DNA from: an uncultured Lachnospiraceae bacterium
GTDB lineage: Bacteria > Bacillota > Clostridia > Lachnospirales > Lachnospiraceae
Length of the DNA stretch: 56,802 nucleotides
Direction: 5' to 3'
Assembly: GCA_947576945.1 (NCBI GenBank)
Contig: CANPTH010000025.1
Coordinates: 1-56,802, forward strand
Under the pieces are notes generated by a model. That model was not told the DNA's origin. It saw only the letters and a program-made list of their open reading frames with translations, and did not search any database. Position numbers and translations under genes: made by a program. This document shows positions 36,410-44,963 of the stretch, piece after piece (the first letter of the stretch is position 1; every line of letters begins with the position of its first letter).

Positions 36410-36435
36410 AAGCCCTTTCATGATAAAAAGGGCTT
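36410..36435 (-). terminator. Hairpin between acpP and rnc
   Basis: Minus strand AAGCCCTTT, 8-base loop, AAAGGGCTT followed by TTTAAA: a canonical terminator ending acpP messages, with readthrough needed for rnc-smc-ftsY unless a separate promoter exists. The remaining gap to acpP (36436-36564) shows nothing else. Confidence 0.75.
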
Positions 36436-36564
36436 CCCACTTTACATTACTGTAGAAATAACTGACATATTTGACAGCTCATCTGCCGCGCTGTCCGTAA
36501 ACTGTGTATATGCTTATTAACACCCAATTTCTATCTGATGGTGGAAACAACAGGCTATGGATGC

Positions 36565-36792
36565 TTAAATACAATTTCTGATCAGCATGGCGGCCTCTCC
36601 CACCGTCGAGATTTCTTTTACGGCTTCAGCCGGGATCTCAATCTCAAATGCCTCCTCGATTTTCATCACAATCTGATAGACATCCAGGGAATCCGCTCCC
36701 AGATCCTCCGTAAAAGTTGTTTCTTCCGTAACCTCATTAGGGTCCACATTCAATATATCCGCAATTGCTTCTTTCAACTTCTCAAATTCCAT
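36565..36792 (-). CDS. acpP: Acyl carrier protein
   Basis: 75 residues, acidic, with the phosphopantetheine attachment Ser35 in DLGADSLDVYQ. Carrier of fatty acyl chains in fatty acid and phospholipid synthesis. Directly after plsX, as in Bacillus. Confidence 0.96.
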   Translation of the reverse strand: MEFEKLKEAIADILNVDPNEVTEETTFTEDLGADSLDVYQIVMKIEEAFEIEIPAEAVKEISTVGEAAMLIRNCI

Positions 36793-36869
36793 CCTGACAG
36801 TTTACCCCTTTCACCTTCTCGTTTGTCTCTGATCCGTGCCCTATACCGCCGGCACAAATATTCTTACTA

Positions 36870-37898
36870 TTACTTCTCTCCGGACACGATCCCGTCAGCT
36901 TGAAGCATCTGTTTAATCTTCTCACTGATCTGCTGTTCGGTAAAGGTGATACACTGTAGTATGGAATTCTTAATCTCTATGGATTTGGAGCTGCCGTGAG
37001 TCTTCACCACCAGTCCCTTAAGGCCGAGCATCGGCGCACCACCGTACTGCTCCAGGTCAAACGCCTTAAGCGTCTGTTTCAGGGCCGGTTTCACAAGGAG
37101 CGCTCCGATCTTACTGCGCAGGCTTGTCATCATGCCTTCTTTCACCTTCGAAATCAGCGTAGCGCCAACCCCCTCATAAGTCTTCAGGATAACATTCCCT
37201 GTAAAAGCCTCGCACACCACTACATCTGCCGCACCTGCGGGAATATCTCTGGCTTCCACGCTGCCGATAAAATTGATGTCCGGACAGTTCTTCAGGAGCG
37301 GGAATGTCTCTTTGACAAGTGCGTTACCCTTCTCCTCCTCCGCACCGATATTCACAATCCCTACTTTCGGATTCTTAATCCCCATCACATGCTCCATATA
37401 GACGGAACCCATCTTGGCAAACTGTACCAGGTGGGAAGGCCTGGCGTCCACGTTAGCGCCACAGTCGATCAAAAGAGAACATCCCGCAGCTGTAGGTATA
37501 AGCGGCGCAAGAGGTGGTCTCTCCACCCCTTTGATACGGCCCACGATTACCTGTCCGCCCACCAGCGTTGCGCCCGTACTCCCCGCCGATACATACGCAT
37601 CGCAGGTTCCGTCCTTGACCAGATTCAACGCCTTCACCAAAGAAGAATCCTTCTTCTTACGGATTGCCATCACGGGCGGCTCCGCCGTCTCTATAATCTC
37701 GGAAGCAGGCACTACCTCGATCTGCTCCTTCGGGTATGTATGACCGGACAACTCTCTCTCCACCGCCTCCTTCACACCCACCAGATATACCTTGACCTTA
37801 CTGCTCTCATTGACGGCCTCCACCGCCCCCTTCACGATCTCCTGCGGGGCATTGTCACCGCCCATCGCATCCACCGCGACCTTAATATACTCGCTCAT
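36870..37898 (-). CDS. plsX: Phosphate acyltransferase PlsX
   Basis: Makes acyl-phosphate from acyl-ACP, the first step of phospholipid synthesis in Firmicutes. 342 residues from ATG 37898 with GAGGT six bases upstream. Typical motifs: VAVDAMGGDNAPQEIVKGA, LIDCGANVDARPSHL, CEAFTGNVILKTYEGV. First gene after the promoter at 38023-38051, driving plsX-acpP-(rnc-smc-ftsY). Confidence 0.96.
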   Translation of the reverse strand: MSEYIKVAVDAMGGDNAPQEIVKGAVEAVNESSKVKVYLVGVKEAVERELSGHTYPKEQIEVVPASEIIETAEPPVMAIRKKKDSSLVKALNLVKDGTCDAYVSAGSTGATLVGGQVIVGRIKGVERPPLAPLIPTAAGCSLLIDCGANVDARPSHLVQFAKMGSVYMEHVMGIKNPKVGIVNIGAEEEKGNALVKETFPLLKNCPDINFIGSVEARDIPAGAADVVVCEAFTGNVILKTYEGVGATLISKVKEGMMTSLRSKIGALLVKPALKQTLKAFDLEQYGGAPMLGLKGLVVKTHGSSKSIEIKNSILQCITFTEQQISEKIKQMLQADGIVSGEK

Positions 37899-38022
37899 CA
37901 CTACACCTCGTATCAGCTTCTGTCACTTTATTCTTTGATCTCATCAAGATCCGTCAAATCAGCATGCACTGCATTCAGGAAACTTTTACTCCTGTTGAAA
38001 ACCAAACTGTAAAGATAATTTC

Positions 38023-38051
38023 AGTATACCATATGCGAAAACCAAAGTCTA
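38023..38051 (-). promoter_or_regulatory. Promoter of the plsX operon
   Basis: Minus strand TAGACT (38046-38051), 17-base spacer, TATACT (38023-38028), directly after the rpmF terminator. I looked for a FapR-type palindrome and did not see a clear one. Confidence 0.6.
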
Positions 38052-38075
38052 TGATAAATGAAATCCGCAAAATAA

Positions 38076-38116
38076 AGAAATCAAGGAATCATACACTCTA
38101 CAATCCCTTGATTTCT
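38076..38116 (-). terminator. Terminator after rpmF
   Basis: AGAAATCAAGG/CCTTGATTTCT, 11-base perfect stem with a 19-base loop, followed on the minus strand by TTATTTT. Confidence 0.8.
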
Positions 38117-38132
38117 CTAAATATCACCCGCA

Positions 38133-38312
38133 TTAATCAACTGCGATAATTTCTTTTTTGTTGTATGTGCCGCACTTCTTACATACTCTGTGGGGTACCA
38201 TGAGCGCACCGCACTTACTGCACTTAACCAATGTAGGGGCAGTCATTTTCCAGTTTGCTCTTCTCCTGTCTCTTCTTCCTTTGGAAGATTTGTTCTTAGG
38301 ACAGATTGACAT
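38133..38312 (-). CDS. rpmF: Ribosomal protein L32
   Basis: 59 residues beginning MSICPKNKSSKGRRDRRRAN; the zinc-ribbon cysteines are present as CSKCG and CKKCG, so it is the zinc-binding (C+) form. It starts four bases after the yceD-type gene stops, with GGAGGTGTGAGACG upstream of the ATG. It precedes plsX as in most bacteria. Confidence 0.96.
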   Translation of the reverse strand: MSICPKNKSSKGRRDRRRANWKMTAPTLVKCSKCGALMVPHRVCKKCGTYNKKEIIAVD

Positions 38313-38316
38313 CGTC

Positions 38317-38841
38317 TCACACCTCCTTACTCCCGTTAAAGATATCTTTTATTACTGCCATCCTGGGATCAGGAACAAACGTGTCACAGTCACATGTTCC
38401 CGTATTCAGATCCTGTCCACACTGACGGCATATACCGCGGCAGTCTGATCTGCACAGAATCTTCATAGGCCAGTTGATCACAATTTCATTGCACAGCAGT
38501 TCTTCTACATTCATCTGATAACCATTCATATACTCCTGATCGTCGCCGTCCTCCGGTGAAGGCGTTCTGTCCGGGGCATACACCGTCCTGTCGACTGTAA
38601 GCTCCAGTGTCGTATTCACCTCCCGCAGACATCTACTGCAGTGAGCGGAGAATGTAATCTTCCCCTCTCCTTCCACCCGTGCTCTGCCTTTCTCAAGATT
38701 GGTAAAGGTCATTGCAAAGGGTGTCATACTGTTCACCGGAAATGTCTCCCCGCCAATCGTAATCTGACTGACCTCCGGTTCTGCCTGCATCGTGACTACC
38801 TTGTCCTCATTGAGTAAAACTTCAGTTAAATTCACGAACAT
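38317..38841 (-). CDS. yceD: DUF177/YceD-family protein
   Basis: 174 residues with the YceD domain and a C-terminal cysteine cluster (CRSDCRGICRQCGQDLNTGTCDC shortened here: four CxxC-like pairs around 146-168) likely to bind zinc. The family is linked by neighbourhood to rpmF and to 23S rRNA accumulation. It overlaps nothing but is separated by only four bases from rpmF. Upstream gap to pta is 63 bases in the other direction of reading. Confidence 0.88.
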   Translation of the reverse strand: MFVNLTEVLLNEDKVVTMQAEPEVSQITIGGETFPVNSMTPFAMTFTNLEKGRARVEGEGKITFSAHCSRCLREVNTTLELTVDRTVYAPDRTPSPEDGDDQEYMNGYQMNVEELLCNEIVINWPMKILCRSDCRGICRQCGQDLNTGTCDCDTFVPDPRMAVIKDIFNGSKEV

Positions 38842-38904
38842 AGTTGACTCCTATCCACACTCAAACAATTATACCCATGGTCTGCAGGTTTGTCAACATA
38901 AATT

Positions 38905-39906
38905 TTATGCCAGCTGCGCCTGTACTGCCGTCAGCGCCACCACACCCACGATATCCTGCCAGGAACAGCCTCGGGAAAGATCGTTGACCGGCTTCGCGAT
39001 GCCCTGCAGCATAGGCCCGTAAGCCTCCGCCTTACCCAGCCGCTGTACCAGTTTATAACCTATGTTACCGCAGTCCAGATTCGGGAAGATGAGTACATTC
39101 GCTTTACCCGCCACTTCGCTGCCGGGCGCCTTGGACTTGGCTACATGCGGCACCAGAGCGGCGTCTGTCTGCAGTTCCCCATCGATGCACAGATGCGGAT
39201 ACTGCTCATGGGCGATGCGGGTAGCCTCCACCATCTTATCCACCAGCGGGTGCTTCGCACTGCCCTTCGTGGAGTGGGACAACATGGCAATGATCGGCTT
39301 GGCTCCTACCAGGCTCTTAAAGCTCTTGGCAGAAGTATCCGCGATGGCGGCCAGCTCCTCCGCCGTAGGATCCTGATTCAATCCGCAGTCCGCAAAGAGA
39401 AATGTTCCCTTCTCCCCGAAGATACAGTCCGGCACATCCAGAATAAAGAAACCGGATACCAGCTTCACTCCCGGCGCCGTCTTCAGAATCTGCAGTGCAG
39501 GCCGCAGCGTATCCGCCGTGGCATGACAGGCGCCGGCCACCATACCGTCCGCGTCGTTGGCCTTGACCATCACCACGCCAAAAGTAAGATAATCGCTCAG
39601 GAGAATCTCTCTTGCTTTCTCCGGCGTCATCCCTTTGTTCTTCCTCGTCTCATACAAAATATTCACATAACCGTCCAGCTTCTCCGACTTCTCCGGATCA
39701 ACAATCGTGACACCGTCCAGCTCCACCTCCAGCCAGCCGGCACCGTCCATGATCTTCTCCTCATTGCCGATCATAATGATGTCTGCAATCTCTTCCTTAA
39801 GAATACTGGCCGCCGCAATCAAAGTTCTCTTGTCATTAGTCTCCGGCAGAACGATCGTTTTCTTATCACTCCTTGCTTTCTCTTTCATCAAGTCAATATA
39901 AGACAT
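38905..39906 (-). CDS. pta: Phosphate acetyltransferase
   Basis: Interconverts acetyl-CoA and acetyl phosphate in acetate fermentation. 333 residues from ATG 39906 (MSYIDLMKEKARSDKKTIVL), preceded by AAGGAGGG; the open frame upstream (to 39954) lacks a binding site. Motifs: VLPETNDKRTL, DGELQTDAALVP and NVLIFPNLDCGNIGYKL. Acetate kinase, usually the next gene, is not present: yceD follows directly. Confidence 0.95.
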   Translation of the reverse strand: MSYIDLMKEKARSDKKTIVLPETNDKRTLIAAASILKEEIADIIMIGNEEKIMDGAGWLEVELDGVTIVDPEKSEKLDGYVNILYETRKNKGMTPEKAREILLSDYLTFGVVMVKANDADGMVAGACHATADTLRPALQILKTAPGVKLVSGFFILDVPDCIFGEKGTFLFADCGLNQDPTAEELAAIADTSAKSFKSLVGAKPIIAMLSHSTKGSAKHPLVDKMVEATRIAHEQYPHLCIDGELQTDAALVPHVAKSKAPGSEVAGKANVLIFPNLDCGNIGYKLVQRLGKAEAYGPMLQGIAKPVNDLSRGCSWQDIVGVVALTAVQAQLA

Positions 39907-39997
39907 ACTGTACCCTCCTTGTATGCATTTTGACAGCTTTTCCCAAACACCCATATTCTACACTGGGATACCATCATAATATAGAAACAGTAAATTA

Positions 39998-40026
39998 ATT
40001 ATACAAAAAGAACGGCCTGTATACAA
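39998..40026 (-). promoter_or_regulatory. Promoter of pta-yceD-rpmF
   Basis: Minus strand TTGTAT (40021-40026), 17-base spacer, perfect TATAAT (39998-40003). On the plus strand a TATAAT at 40104-40109 without a good -35 is a weak candidate for tmcAL. Confidence 0.65.
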
Positions 40027-40202
40027 GACAGAACTCCTGTAAACCTGTTAATTTTGTATCTTTTTCCATTTACAGCGTGCAAAATATTTTATTTATGATA
40101 AACTATAATAAACGACATAACTGATTTCGCTTTTAATGGGGATTTGCTATATATAAGGGGAACTCGTCGTAACGCTTTCGGAAGTAAGAGGGGTAACTGA
40201 CT

Positions 40203-41444
40203 ATGAAAACAGTAGGTATCATTGCAGAGTACAATCCATTTCACAATGGACATGCCTATCAGATTGCTAAAGCAAAAGAAATGACAGGCGCAGACTACTG
40301 CATCATTGCCATGTGCGGAGACTTCGTGCAGCGGGGCGCACCCGCTTTGGTGAATAAATATCTGCGCGCGGAGACTGCCCTTAAATGCGGCGCCGATCTG
40401 GTATTGGAACTTCCTGTCTATTACGCATTAGGCAGCGCGGAGTATTTTGCTTCCGGGGCTGTCGCCCTTTTTGACAGGCTGGGAATCGTGGACACACTGT
40501 GCTTCGGCAGCGAATGCGGTGACCTCAACATCCTGTCGGAATTTGCCATCAGCCTGCTGGCTGAAGACTCTGTCTTTAAAGAAGCGCTGGATAGACATCT
40601 GCGGATGGGTTATGCATATCCCAGCGCCAGAAATGCCGCTCTCCAGGCCAGTGCGCCGCAGCTGACACCTTACCTGCATGTCATGACAACTTCCAATAAT
40701 ATTCTGGGCATCGAATACTGCAAAGCCCTTTTTAAGCGCGGCAGCAAAATCGTCCCCTACACAACCCATCGGGCCGGCAGTTCCTACCATGACGCCAGCC
40801 TGCTGAATACTTTTTGCTCCGCGCTGGCGATCAGAGAGGCCATCGATGCTTCCGGCAATCTCTCCGAGGTCACGAAACTGATGCCGCCCATCGCTTTCAA
40901 CCTGTTGTCATCACAGTTTGGCAAATCCTGTCCAATCCATGCAGACGACTTCTCTCTGCCGCTGCACTACCAGCTGCTGTCCGAACAGGCAGAAGGCTTC
41001 ACCGCTCATCCCGATATTGACCAGGATCTGTCGGATCGCATTGAGAATCTGCTGCCAACATTCCGCGGCTTTACGGATTTCTGTGAGAAGTTAAAGACCA
41101 AGAACCGTACCTACACCCGTATCGCTCGAAGCCTGATGCATATTCTTCTGCAGATCAGGAAGGAAGATCTTCTTACCTTCCAGTCCGAGGATTATGTCTA
41201 TTATGCGCGCATACTTGGTTTCCGTCAGGATGCAACGCCGCTGTTGACCGCCATCAAGGCAAATGGTACCGTACCGTTGCTCAGCCGGCTTTCCGATGCT
41301 GACGAACTGCTGCCGGCAAACGGACAGAAGCTTCTTGCCAAAGACATCTATGCCAGCCATATCTATCACAGTCTGGTGCAGAACAAATTCCCCGACACGC
41401 CCGATCATGGTAACGAATATACACGTCCTGTTTTGAAAATATAG
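40203..41444 (+). CDS. tmcAL: tRNA(Met) cytidine acetate ligase (YlbM family)
   Basis: Family member in Bacillus makes N4-acetylcytidine at the wobble position of elongator tRNA(Met) from acetate and ATP. 413 residues with a nucleotidyltransferase fold: GIIAEYNPFHNGHAYQI (HxGH), MCGDFVQRG and VLELPVYYALGSAEYFA. AGAGGGG precedes the ATG. It is the only plus-strand gene between prs and the right end, divergent from pta with which it commonly clusters. Confidence 0.92.
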   Translation: MKTVGIIAEYNPFHNGHAYQIAKAKEMTGADYCIIAMCGDFVQRGAPALVNKYLRAETALKCGADLVLELPVYYALGSAEYFASGAVALFDRLGIVDTLCFGSECGDLNILSEFAISLLAEDSVFKEALDRHLRMGYAYPSARNAALQASAPQLTPYLHVMTTSNNILGIEYCKALFKRGSKIVPYTTHRAGSSYHDASLLNTFCSALAIREAIDASGNLSEVTKLMPPIAFNLLSSQFGKSCPIHADDFSLPLHYQLLSEQAEGFTAHPDIDQDLSDRIENLLPTFRGFTDFCEKLKTKNRTYTRIARSLMHILLQIRKEDLLTFQSEDYVYYARILGFRQDATPLLTAIKANGTVPLLSRLSDADELLPANGQKLLAKDIYASHIYHSLVQNKFPDTPDHGNEYTRPVLKI

Positions 41445-41464
41445 AACAGATCGTTTCATTTAAA

Positions 41465-41493
41465 ATATCCCCGCAGCTTTGCTGCAGGGATAT
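41465..41493. terminator. Hairpin after tmcAL
   Basis: ATATCCC-C-GCAGC, TTT loop, GCTGC-A-GGGATAT: 12 pairs and one mismatch, 20 bases after the tmcAL stop. No T tract on the plus strand; on the minus strand it is followed by TTTTAAA. It abuts the 41494-41659 element. Confidence 0.55.
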
Positions 41494-41659
41494 CTAGTAC
41501 TCCGTACTTGAAGTTCCTGTGCAAATTTTCGAGGATATTTTTTCGAGTGTACAAGTTCAGAAACGGAGGCGTAGCGGGCTACGTTGAGTATTCTGGGCTT
41601 GTGCAATCGGGAAAATAGACCGAAATATTTGCACAAGGGTTTTCAGTACGGAGTACTAG
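41494..41659. repeat. 166-bp palindromic element with 15-bp perfect terminal inverted repeats
   Basis: Ends are CTAGTACTCCGTACT (41494-41508) and AGTACGGAGTACTAG (41645-41659), exactly complementary. Pairing continues inward (TGTGCAAAT with ATTTGCACA; ACAAGTTCAGAA with TTCTGGGCTTGT, where two mismatches become G-U pairs only in plus-strand RNA; CGTAG-CGGG-CTACG in the centre). The whole unit can fold into one long hairpin. No open frame of note. It lies between convergent tmcAL and plsC. Confidence 0.8.
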
Positions 41660-41742
41660 CTTGTAATGTACTTACCTTCAATTGACTGGCGCGTCCGGCT
41701 TAACTAACTGACATTGCAGGTGTATACAGCTCCTTCCTGTGA

Positions 41743-42459
41743 TCAGGCCGGACTCAGCGCCTCCTGAATCGTACTGACAATCCGATCCCGCACAAGAACA
41801 GCAATCTGTGCCGTTGACATATTCTTATACTCATCATAAGGAATCGCCTTCAGGAAATGCACCTGTGTCACCACCGGCTTCAATGTCCATTCCTCGAACG
41901 CCTTGTAGGAATCGATCAGCGCCACCGGGATGATAGGCACTTTCGCTTTTACGGCGCTCTTAAAACTTCCAGCCTTGAATTCTCCCACAGTATTGTGGTT
42001 CTTATAATAACCGCCCTCCGGAAAAATAATGAATCTGCGCCCATTCCTGGTATCTTCCGCCAGCTCTCTAATAAGCGCCACCGACTGCCTCGGATCATCT
42101 TTGACCAGCCTTTTGCCATGGATCAGATCGATAAACTGCTTCACCAGAATGCCGTGAGATTTCGCATCATCGATCACCACCGAACATGGTTTCTCATGAG
42201 CATACATGATACCGAGCGCATCATATTTGCCCTGATGGTTGGGAAACAGCATATAACCGCCCGCCTGGGGAAGATGTTCCGTACCATACTTCCGGGTGGA
42301 GATATGTCCTGCCTTCATCATACGGCGGATCGCAAGCTGCGCATACCTGTAACATTCCTCTTCCGAATATTTTTCTCCATGCCTGGCCTTGTAAGCCATC
42401 CTGGGTATCATATAAATTCTGGGCAGATTACACACGATAACCTGTAGAAAACGTAACAT
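41743..42459 (-). CDS. plsC: 1-acyl-sn-glycerol-3-phosphate acyltransferase family protein
   Basis: Adds the second acyl chain to lysophosphatidic acid. 238 residues with the acyltransferase motif NHQGKYD (H75-x4-D80), FPEGGYYK and a hydrophobic N-terminus that likely binds the membrane. It follows cardiolipin synthase by 41 bases, both concerned with phospholipids. The exact acyl acceptor is not shown by sequence. Confidence 0.87.
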   Translation of the reverse strand: MLRFLQVIVCNLPRIYMIPRMAYKARHGEKYSEEECYRYAQLAIRRMMKAGHISTRKYGTEHLPQAGGYMLFPNHQGKYDALGIMYAHEKPCSVVIDDAKSHGILVKQFIDLIHGKRLVKDDPRQSVALIRELAEDTRNGRRFIIFPEGGYYKNHNTVGEFKAGSFKSAVKAKVPIIPVALIDSYKAFEEWTLKPVVTQVHFLKAIPYDEYKNMSTAQIAVLVRDRIVSTIQEALSPA

Positions 42460-42500
42460 ATTTGCACTCCATTTCTACTTTGACACAGACGCCCCGTTTT

Positions 42501-44033
42501 CTATAATAAAGGGGAAAACAGCTTCAAAAACGGACCGATCACATTGGTCTTCACAAACTTTTTCTTACACCACTCTAACGTAATCTGTTGAGACACAGCA
42601 AAGGTCTCCTCCATGTCTCTTTTCAGATCCCTGATCATAGATGCCCGGTACAAAAAAACACCGCACTCAAAATGATGATAGAAGCTTCTGTAATCAAAAT
42701 TGATCGTCCCCACCACTGCCGTCTCGTCATCACTGAGCACACATTTGGAATGGATAAATCCCGGGGTGTATTGATAGATTCTGACACCTGCCTCAATCAG
42801 ACTCTGATAATTGGACTGTGTCAGCCAGTAAATCGTCTTCTTATCCGGCGTTCCGGGCGTCACGATGCGCACATCCACACCTCGCTTTGCCGCCAGCTTT
42901 AAAGCTGTATGCATCTCATTGTCCGTCACCAGATAAGGCGTAAAAATATAAAGATATTTCCTGGCCGCACCGATCATATTCAGATAGACGTTTTCTCCCA
43001 CCGTCTCTTCATCCAGCGGCGTGTCCATATACGGCTGCACGATCCCCTCGGCCGCCGGCCTGTCCACGAACTGATGACGGTATCTGCCATAATATTCTTC
43101 CGTATGCCGGGACATATTCCACATCTGCAGGAACATGACCGTAAAATTCCACACCGCTTCCCCTTCGATACGGATCCCCGCATCCTTCCAGTGGTCGCCA
43201 TGAGTACGCTTGTAATTGATATATTCATCCGACATATTGATGCCGCCGGTATAGCCCACCTTTCCATCGATCACCACGATCTTCCTGTGATCCCTGTTGT
43301 TGAGCACCAACGCCAGAAAAGGAACCAATCTGTTGAAAGCGACACACTTGATCCCCTTCTTCTCTATCATTTCATTATATTCCTTCGGCAGTAGAAATAC
43401 ACTCCCAACATCATCGTAGATCAGCCTTACTTCCACTCCGGCCCGCACCTTGCGCTCCAGTATCTCCAGTACGGTATCCCACATGGTTCCCTCTCCCACA
43501 ATAAAGAACTCCAGAAAAATGAATCTTTCCGCCTGCTCCAGATCCTTAAGCAGCTGCTTCCACCATGGAAAGCCTTCCGGATAGTAATCTGCTCTCGTAT
43601 GCTCCCAGGCCGGAGTATTCGCATAACGCAGGATATAATCACACTGGTTGGCAATACCTGGATCCGCTGCCCTAAGTCTTTCCATAACCTGCGCGTCCTG
43701 CTGCAGATTCGACCGGACAAGTTCACCCGTATGCTCCATGGCCATATACAATCTCTTCGGATGGAACACATGCCCCAATGCAAGATACATGACACCGCCA
43801 AAAAGCGGAAAGAGCAGGATCGGCACGATCCATGCCATCTTCACCGCCGGATTACCCTGTTTTAAAATCAGCGCAATAATGACGCCAAAACTGATCAAAC
43901 GCAGCGCCATCGCGATCTCCACATAATAATTGCCCCACACGACGATCTCCATCATAAAGAACGCCACCTGCAAAATCACGATGAATGCCGTAATCACCAG
44001 CCTGTTTAACGCATAATGTAAAAATTTTCTCAT
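42501..44033 (-). CDS. cls: Cardiolipin synthase
   Basis: Joins two phosphatidylglycerols into cardiolipin at the membrane. 510 residues: two to three N-terminal membrane spans (to about 90), then two phospholipase-D HKD motifs, DHRKIVVIDGKVGYTGG and FIHSKCVLSDDETAVVGTINFD. The ATG overlaps the sufD-like stop (ATGA), so translation is coupled to the Fe-S genes, an unexpected pairing. Confidence 0.94.
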   Translation of the reverse strand: MRKFLHYALNRLVITAFIVILQVAFFMMEIVVWGNYYVEIAMALRLISFGVIIALILKQGNPAVKMAWIVPILLFPLFGGVMYLALGHVFHPKRLYMAMEHTGELVRSNLQQDAQVMERLRAADPGIANQCDYILRYANTPAWEHTRADYYPEGFPWWKQLLKDLEQAERFIFLEFFIVGEGTMWDTVLEILERKVRAGVEVRLIYDDVGSVFLLPKEYNEMIEKKGIKCVAFNRLVPFLALVLNNRDHRKIVVIDGKVGYTGGINMSDEYINYKRTHGDHWKDAGIRIEGEAVWNFTVMFLQMWNMSRHTEEYYGRYRHQFVDRPAAEGIVQPYMDTPLDEETVGENVYLNMIGAARKYLYIFTPYLVTDNEMHTALKLAAKRGVDVRIVTPGTPDKKTIYWLTQSNYQSLIEAGVRIYQYTPGFIHSKCVLSDDETAVVGTINFDYRSFYHHFECGVFLYRASMIRDLKRDMEETFAVSQQITLEWCKKKFVKTNVIGPFLKLFSPLL

Positions 44034-44950
44034 TTCAAAAATCCGTTAACAATCTGCTCCTCTGCTTCCTTCTCCGTCAGCCCCAGCGTCATCAGCTTCA
44101 TTAACTGTTCCCCGGCGATCTTACCGATGGCCGCTTCATGGATCAGATTCGCATCAATATTGTTTGCTGTCAGCTCCGGCACTGCGCTGACACTCGCTTC
44201 GTCCATGATGATGGCATCACATTCGCTGTGCCCCTGACACTTACCGTTTCCCACGATCCGGCTCTTAAAAAGCTGTCTGGAATGTTCCTTGGCCACCGAC
44301 CGGGAAATCAGATTGACACTGGAATCATCCCCGTTCATATCCACGCTGAAATCCGTCTCCGCATACTGCCTGCCATGGGTCATGATCTTCTCCCTTATGA
44401 CCAGGGATGCGCCCTCGGCCACCTGGGCCGTGGTGATCCGTTTGGTGGAATCAATCCCTTTGATCTGTACCGTATCCATTTCCAGGGATGCCCCTTCCGC
44501 CAGGTGAATCTCAGTCGTCGGATTCATAAGCCGCTCTCCGCTGCCATCCCCGCTGCCATAATGCTTCTCCACATATCTGACCTTCGCATTCTTCTCCACA
44601 AAAAATCTATGAATCCCCGAATGCTCTGAGGCGCTGCCGCCGCTGTTATGGATACCACAGCCGGCGATGATGGTCACATCCGCATTCTCTCCTACAAAAA
44701 AATCGTTGTATACGCTCTCCTTCAATCCACTCTGGCTGAGCACCACAGGAATATGCACACTCTCGTTCCTGGTGCCCGGTTTGATCCGGATATCAATACC
44801 GGAACGGTCCTCCTTCGTGGTAATATCTATATTGGCTGTCGTATTCCTGGCCGCCATCTGTCCGTTGGCACGGATATTATAAGCACCGGCAGGTATCTCA
44901 TGCAGTCCTGCCACCTGCTCCAACAGGTTCTGTTGTATTGCATCCATCAC
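44030..44950 (-). CDS. SufB/SufD-family Fe-S cluster scaffold protein (short form)
   Basis: 306 residues, much shorter than SufB (about 470). The beta-helix core and the C-terminal segment NLIHEAAIGKIAGEQL...GLTEKEAEEQIVNGFL are clear. His241 and Cys244 in GHSECD align with the region of SufB/SufD where the cluster is assembled. With the adjacent SufC it forms a two-gene SufC-SufB/D pair like the minimal (SMS) systems of anaerobes. No cysteine desulfurase or SufU lies nearby. 13 bases after sufC. Confidence 0.85.
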   Translation of the reverse strand: MMDAIQQNLLEQVAGLHEIPAGAYNIRANGQMAARNTTANIDITTKEDRSGIDIRIKPGTRNESVHIPVVLSQSGLKESVYNDFFVGENADVTIIAGCGIHNSGGSASEHSGIHRFFVEKNAKVRYVEKHYGSGDGSGERLMNPTTEIHLAEGASLEMDTVQIKGIDSTKRITTAQVAEGASLVIREKIMTHGRQYAETDFSVDMNGDDSSVNLISRSVAKEHSRQLFKSRIVGNGKCQGHSECDAIIMDEASVSAVPELTANNIDANLIHEAAIGKIAGEQLMKLMTLGLTEKEAEEQIVNGFLK

Positions 44951-44963
44951 TGATACCTCCCTT

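Noticed and set aside
36996..38012. 338-codon plus-strand open frame opposite plsX
   Set aside because: Antisense shadow running across the plsX gene and its promoter; no ribosome binding site or family features.
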